Shown in pieces: positions 3,013-5,994 of a DNA stretch of 5,994 nt. Under the pieces are notes generated by a model. That model searched no databases, was not told the DNA's origin, and worked only from the letters and a program-made list of their open reading frames with translations. The number at the start of each line of letters is the position of its first letter. Positions within the stretch are counted from its first letter, which is position 1. Source of the stretch: Opitutaceae bacterium (lineage in GTDB: Bacteria > Verrucomicrobiota > Verrucomicrobiia > Opitutales > Opitutaceae); assembly GCA_023265535.1 (NCBI GenBank), contig JAHFTI010000284.1, forward strand, positions 1 through 5,994, written 5' to 3'. A program made the position numbers and the translations under genes.

Positions 3013-5994
3013 ATGAGTCGGCCCGTTTGTCCCCCCGGCAGGAAATGGCTGTATGCAGGGTTTGTCACCCTGCTGCTCCTGGGCCTTGCACTGCTCGTCC
3101 GGTCCGGGCTTCGCCTCCCGGGCACGGGCACGGTTGCCGCCGCCTCAAGCCCCTCCCTTTCAAATCCTTGCTCCCAAGCCTGTGGCCACCCGGAGCACGC
3201 CGCCTCAGCCTCCCCTGCCTCCCCTGTCTCCACTGCCACCTCGTCAGCCTTGGCCGCGGAAAAGGAAGGCCTCCTGCAGCGTATCGCCGCCTTTGACGCC
3301 TGGCTCGTCTCCTTCCGTCGCCAAGCCCCCGTCGGCGACGCAGTCTCCCTCGCCCGCGAGCGCCGCGCCGCCCTCAAGCGCCTGATTGTGCTCGATCCCG
3401 AGGCAGCCCTTCGCGCGGCGGTCCCGAGAGGCCTGCGCGCCACCCTCCCCGCCGAGGTGCTTGGGCTGTTGGAATCCCCGGTCGACGCCTTCGGCAGCCT
3501 CTCCGTGCAGGCCGTCTGCCTGCCCGGCCATTCCGAGCTCCTGCGCGAGGTGACCGTGGGCGACCGCCGTTACCAGGCCCATACCCATGGCACGCGCCTC
3601 GCCGCCCTCAGCAAGGCGCGCCTTCCCGTGCACGGCATCGCCGTGGATGAGCAGCTCGCCCTCGCCCCCGAGGCCTTTCGCAGGCTGGAGGAGGCCGAGT
3701 TGGCCGACACCGAGCGCGCCGCCGCGGGATGGGTGGTCGCCGTGGGTGACGAGCGTCGCAGTTTCGCCGACGCCTCCGCACTCGAGGCCTATGCCGCGCA
3801 GGCCGTCGTGGCCGAGTCCAGCATCGGCCCCCAGCTCACCGCACCGACGACCCCCACCACCGCCGCCGCAGTCGACACCGCCTGGATCAACGGCGAGAAA
3901 TCCGTTCTCTGGTTGCTTGTGGAGTTCTCGGACGATCCGGGGGCGTCCACCACCGCGCAGGCCATTGCCGATGCGATGGTGCCGGTGAACGCGTACTACT
4001 CCGCGGTCTCGCGCGGCAAGACCTCCTTCAGGTCCACCGTGATGCCGGAGCTCCTGCGCATCGGCACCACGAAGGCCGCACTCTCCGCTGACTCCAACGG
4101 CTACCGCGTCCTCAGCGACAGTGCCCTGCAGCTGGCGCGCGACTATGATGCCGCCCACGGCAACACCGGCCTTTACAACCCAGACCGCTACGACCGCTGG
4201 ATCGTGCATTTCAAGCACATCAACAGCTGGGGGTGGTCGGGCCTCGCGACGGTCGGCTGGATCGGGCAATGGCTGAACGGCACCCTTAACCAAGGCGTCA
4301 TCGCGCATGAGCTCGGCCACAACCAGGGCCTCTGGCATTCCCACAGCTGGCTGCCATCGACAAGCAGCCCCCTGCAGCCGGGCTCCCACGTGGAATATGG
4401 TGACGGCTTCGACGTGATGGGCAGCTCCGGTTCCTTCCCGTCCGGCCATTTCAACGTGCGCCAGAAGTCGCTGCTCGGCTACCTTTCGGGCGCGGAAATC
4501 TCGCAGGTCGGCGCGACCGGCCAGTATCGCCTTTACCGCAGCGACCACGCCCAGGCCTCCGGCGTGCAGGCGCTCCAGATCCTCGCCGGCACCGCCTACG
4601 ACTACTGGATCGAGAGCCGCAGGGACAGCTCCGCCTTCACCTGGCAGGGCGCCGACGTGAAGGAGCGCCTGGCCAGCGGCGTGCTGATCCGTTGGGGCAA
4701 GCAGCCCACCTTCACCTCGGGTGATGGCAGCTACCTCCTCGACATGACGCCGCTGAGTGCGCTCTCCACCTACGACGCGCCCCTCGCGCGCAATGAGACC
4801 TTTGTCGACACCGAGCATGGGATCGCCATCACGCCCATCGCCGAGGGTGGCGTCAGCCCGAACGAATACGTCGACGTGATCGTGAGTGTCGGCGCAACCG
4901 GGACGAACCACGATCCCACGCTCAGCATCGGACTTCCCGCCGGCCCCCTCCAGGCGCGCACCAATCTCACCTTCACCGCGGTGGGCTCCGATGTCGATGG
5001 CGACACCCTGTATTACAGGTGGGATTTCGGCGATGGCCAGCCGTCCCTCTATGCGAGCAGCGCCACCCGGCGCTGGCTCAAGGGCGGGAATTACACGGTC
5101 TCCTGCAGCGCGATCGACGGCAAGGGCGGCGTGGCCACGAAGACCATCGACGTGGTGGTCGAGGATCCGCTCTCCACCTGGGTGCGGCGTTCCCCCTCGC
5201 TGACTGCCAACCCGCTCACTTCCGTCTCGCATGGCAATGGCCGTTTCATCGCCACCGAGGCCGCCTCCGGCCAGGTGCTTTCCTCGGGAGATGGGGTCAC
5301 GTGGAAGCGTCTGCAGACCCTGAGTCCCGTCTCGCAGGCGGCCAATGGAAGCGCCTTTGGTGCGGGACGCCATGTGATCGTGGGCAATGTCTGGGATGCG
5401 GGCGTGCAGCGCTCGCTGGTCCTCAGTTCCACTGACGGTCTCTCCTGGTCCACGGTTTACCTGTCTCCCACCGCGGGCACCCTCACGGCCGTCACGTGGA
5501 GCGGAACGCGTTTCGTCGCTGTGGGTGAGGCTGGCGAGTTGGTCACGTCGTCGGATGGTGTGGGCTGGGCGCGCACTACGAGCCCCACGGACAGGCGCCT
5601 GAATGCGGTGGCCCATGCCGCGGGTCGTTTCATCGCAGTCGGTGCGGAGGGGGTGATTCTTTCATCGGCCGACGGGCTCAGCTGGACCCTGCGCACGGGG
5701 ATCAGCAACGCCACGCTGGTCGGTGTCACCCACGCGGTGGGAAAGTGGTGGGCCGCCTCGGCTTCCGCCCTCCTGAGTTCGGCCGACGGCGAAAGCTGGC
5801 AATCGGTTGCGGTCAGTTTCGGCTCATCCGTGCAGGGCCTGCGTACCCTCTCCAACGGGCTTCTCATCGCCCCCTCAAGCATCGGCCGCCTGCAATTCTC
5901 CGAGGACGGCCTCCAGTGGGCCACCTACGACCTGAGCGGCATGAGCTCCTACAGCACGCTCTCCTCGCTTGCCGAGGGCAATGGCACGCTGCTC
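3013..5994 (+). CDS. Large secreted metzincin-type metalloprotease with PKD and Asp-box propeller repeats (3' end outside window)
   Basis: The reading frame is uninterrupted for 994 codons and leaves the window open. Layout seen: basic N-terminus (R10, K11), then a hydrophobic segment at 12-29, a signal peptide or anchor; a low-complexity Ala/Ser/Pro/Thr linker at about 40-82; a region at 86-290 that I read as a propeptide, ending in a Thr/Pro linker; and a catalytic domain at about 291-500. The catalytic domain holds HELGHNQGLWH (432-442), a perfect HExxHxxGxxH zinc motif with E433 as general base and H432, H436 and H442 as ligands, and YGDGFDVMGSSG (462-473), with M469 as the likely Met-turn. 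The close YGD-x-VMG spacing recalls peptidase family M11 (gametolysin), with M6 as an alternative. A beta-rich domain follows to about 625, then a PKD domain (about 633-717, YYRWDFGDG at 668-676), then Asp-box repeats from about 735. It would degrade protein or glycoprotein outside the cytoplasmic membrane; the substrate is unknown. The protease call is firm, the subfamily less so. Confidence 0.88.
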   Translation, partial: MSRPVCPPGRKWLYAGFVTLLLLGLALLVRSGLRLPGTGTVAAASSPSLSNPCSQACGHPEHAASASPASPVSTATSSALAAEKEGLLQRIAAFDAWLVSFRRQAPVGDAVSLARERRAALKRLIVLDPEAALRAAVPRGLRATLPAEVLGLLESPVDAFGSLSVQAVCLPGHSELLREVTVGDRRYQAHTHGTRLAALSKARLPVHGIAVDEQLALAPEAFRRLEEAELADTERAAAGWVVAVGDERRSFADASALEAYAAQAVVAESSIGPQLTAPTTPTTAAAVDTAWINGEKSVLWLLVEFSDDPGASTTAQAIADAMVPVNAYYSAVSRGKTSFRSTVMPELLRIGTTKAALSADSNGYRVLSDSALQLARDYDAAHGNTGLYNPDRYDRWIVHFKHINSWGWSGLATVGWIGQWLNGTLNQGVIAHELGHNQGLWHSHSWLPSTSSPLQPGSHVEYGDGFDVMGSSGSFPSGHFNVRQKSLLGYLSGAEISQVGATGQYRLYRSDHAQASGVQALQILAGTAYDYWIESRRDSSAFTWQGADVKERLASGVLIRWGKQPTFTSGDGSYLLDMTPLSALSTYDAPLARNETFVDTEHGIAITPIAEGGVSPNEYVDVIVSVGATGTNHDPTLSIGLPAGPLQARTNLTFTAVGSDVDGDTLYYRWDFGDGQPSLYASSATRRWLKGGNYTVSCSAIDGKGGVATKTIDVVVEDPLSTWVRRSPSLTANPLTSVSHGNGRFIATEAASGQVLSSGDGVTWKRLQTLSPVSQAANGSAFGAGRHVIVGNVWDAGVQRSLVLSSTDGLSWSTVYLSPTAGTLTAVTWSGTRFVAVGEAGELVTSSDGVGWARTTSPTDRRLNAVAHAAGRFIAVGAEGVILSSADGLSWTLRTGISNATLVGVTHAVGKWWAASASALLSSADGESWQSVAVSFGSSVQGLRTLSNGLLIAPSSIGRLQFSEDGLQWATYDLSGMSSYSTLSSLAEGNGTLL

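Noticed and set aside
3244..5616. 790-codon open frame on the minus strand
   Set aside because: It is antisense to the protease gene, whose + frame has recognisable HExxH, PKD and Asp-box motifs. The minus product is low-complexity Gly/Ala/Arg/Glu and the length is explained by high GC.
1..5994. CRISPR array, tRNA, rRNA or insertion sequence with transposase
   Set aside because: No regularly spaced direct repeats, no cloverleaf with conserved T-loop, no rRNA stretch and no transposase or integrase motif were seen on either strand.

Overview
The window is GC-rich bacterial DNA with three genes, all on the + strand: the 3' half of a diaminopimelate decarboxylase gene (1-678), a complete sodium:solute symporter gene (1064-2899), and the 5' part of a very large secreted metalloprotease gene (3013 to the window end, still open). 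The strong C/G bias at third codon positions, the CENND-type decarboxylase, the symporter subfamily with a charged first-helix segment, and a protease joined to PKD and Asp-box repeats together suggest a free-living or polymer-degrading member of the Verrucomicrobiota, perhaps Opitutaceae. That assignment is inference from general resemblance; no rRNA or other marker is present.

Layout. After the lysA-like stop codon there are 385 bases without a gene. About 140 of them (701-840) form one nested imperfect palindrome whose two ends are 21-base hairpins in inverted orientation, the organisation of a REPIN or small non-autonomous repeat element. Its right-hand hairpin is followed by a T-rich tract and may also end lysA transcription. 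The rest of the gap (841-1063) has GC-rich inverted repeats and a run of nine C just upstream of the symporter, with no recognisable promoter or Shine-Dalgarno sequence. A 113-base gap separates the symporter from the protease. It holds a terminator-like hairpin that overlaps a second, mutually exclusive hairpin.

The genes do not form an obvious pathway. LysA makes L-lysine from meso-diaminopimelate in the cytoplasm, the symporter would import a small organic solute with Na+, and the protease would act outside the cytoplasmic membrane. A link between extracellular protein digestion and solute uptake is possible, but the hairpins between the genes argue for separate transcripts.

The most notable items are the REPIN-like palindrome and the multidomain protease, which combines a hydrophobic N-terminal segment, a low-complexity linker, a putative propeptide, a metzincin catalytic domain, a beta-rich domain, a PKD domain and at least six Asp-box propeller blades. 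Neither amounts to a demonstrably new system from sequence alone.
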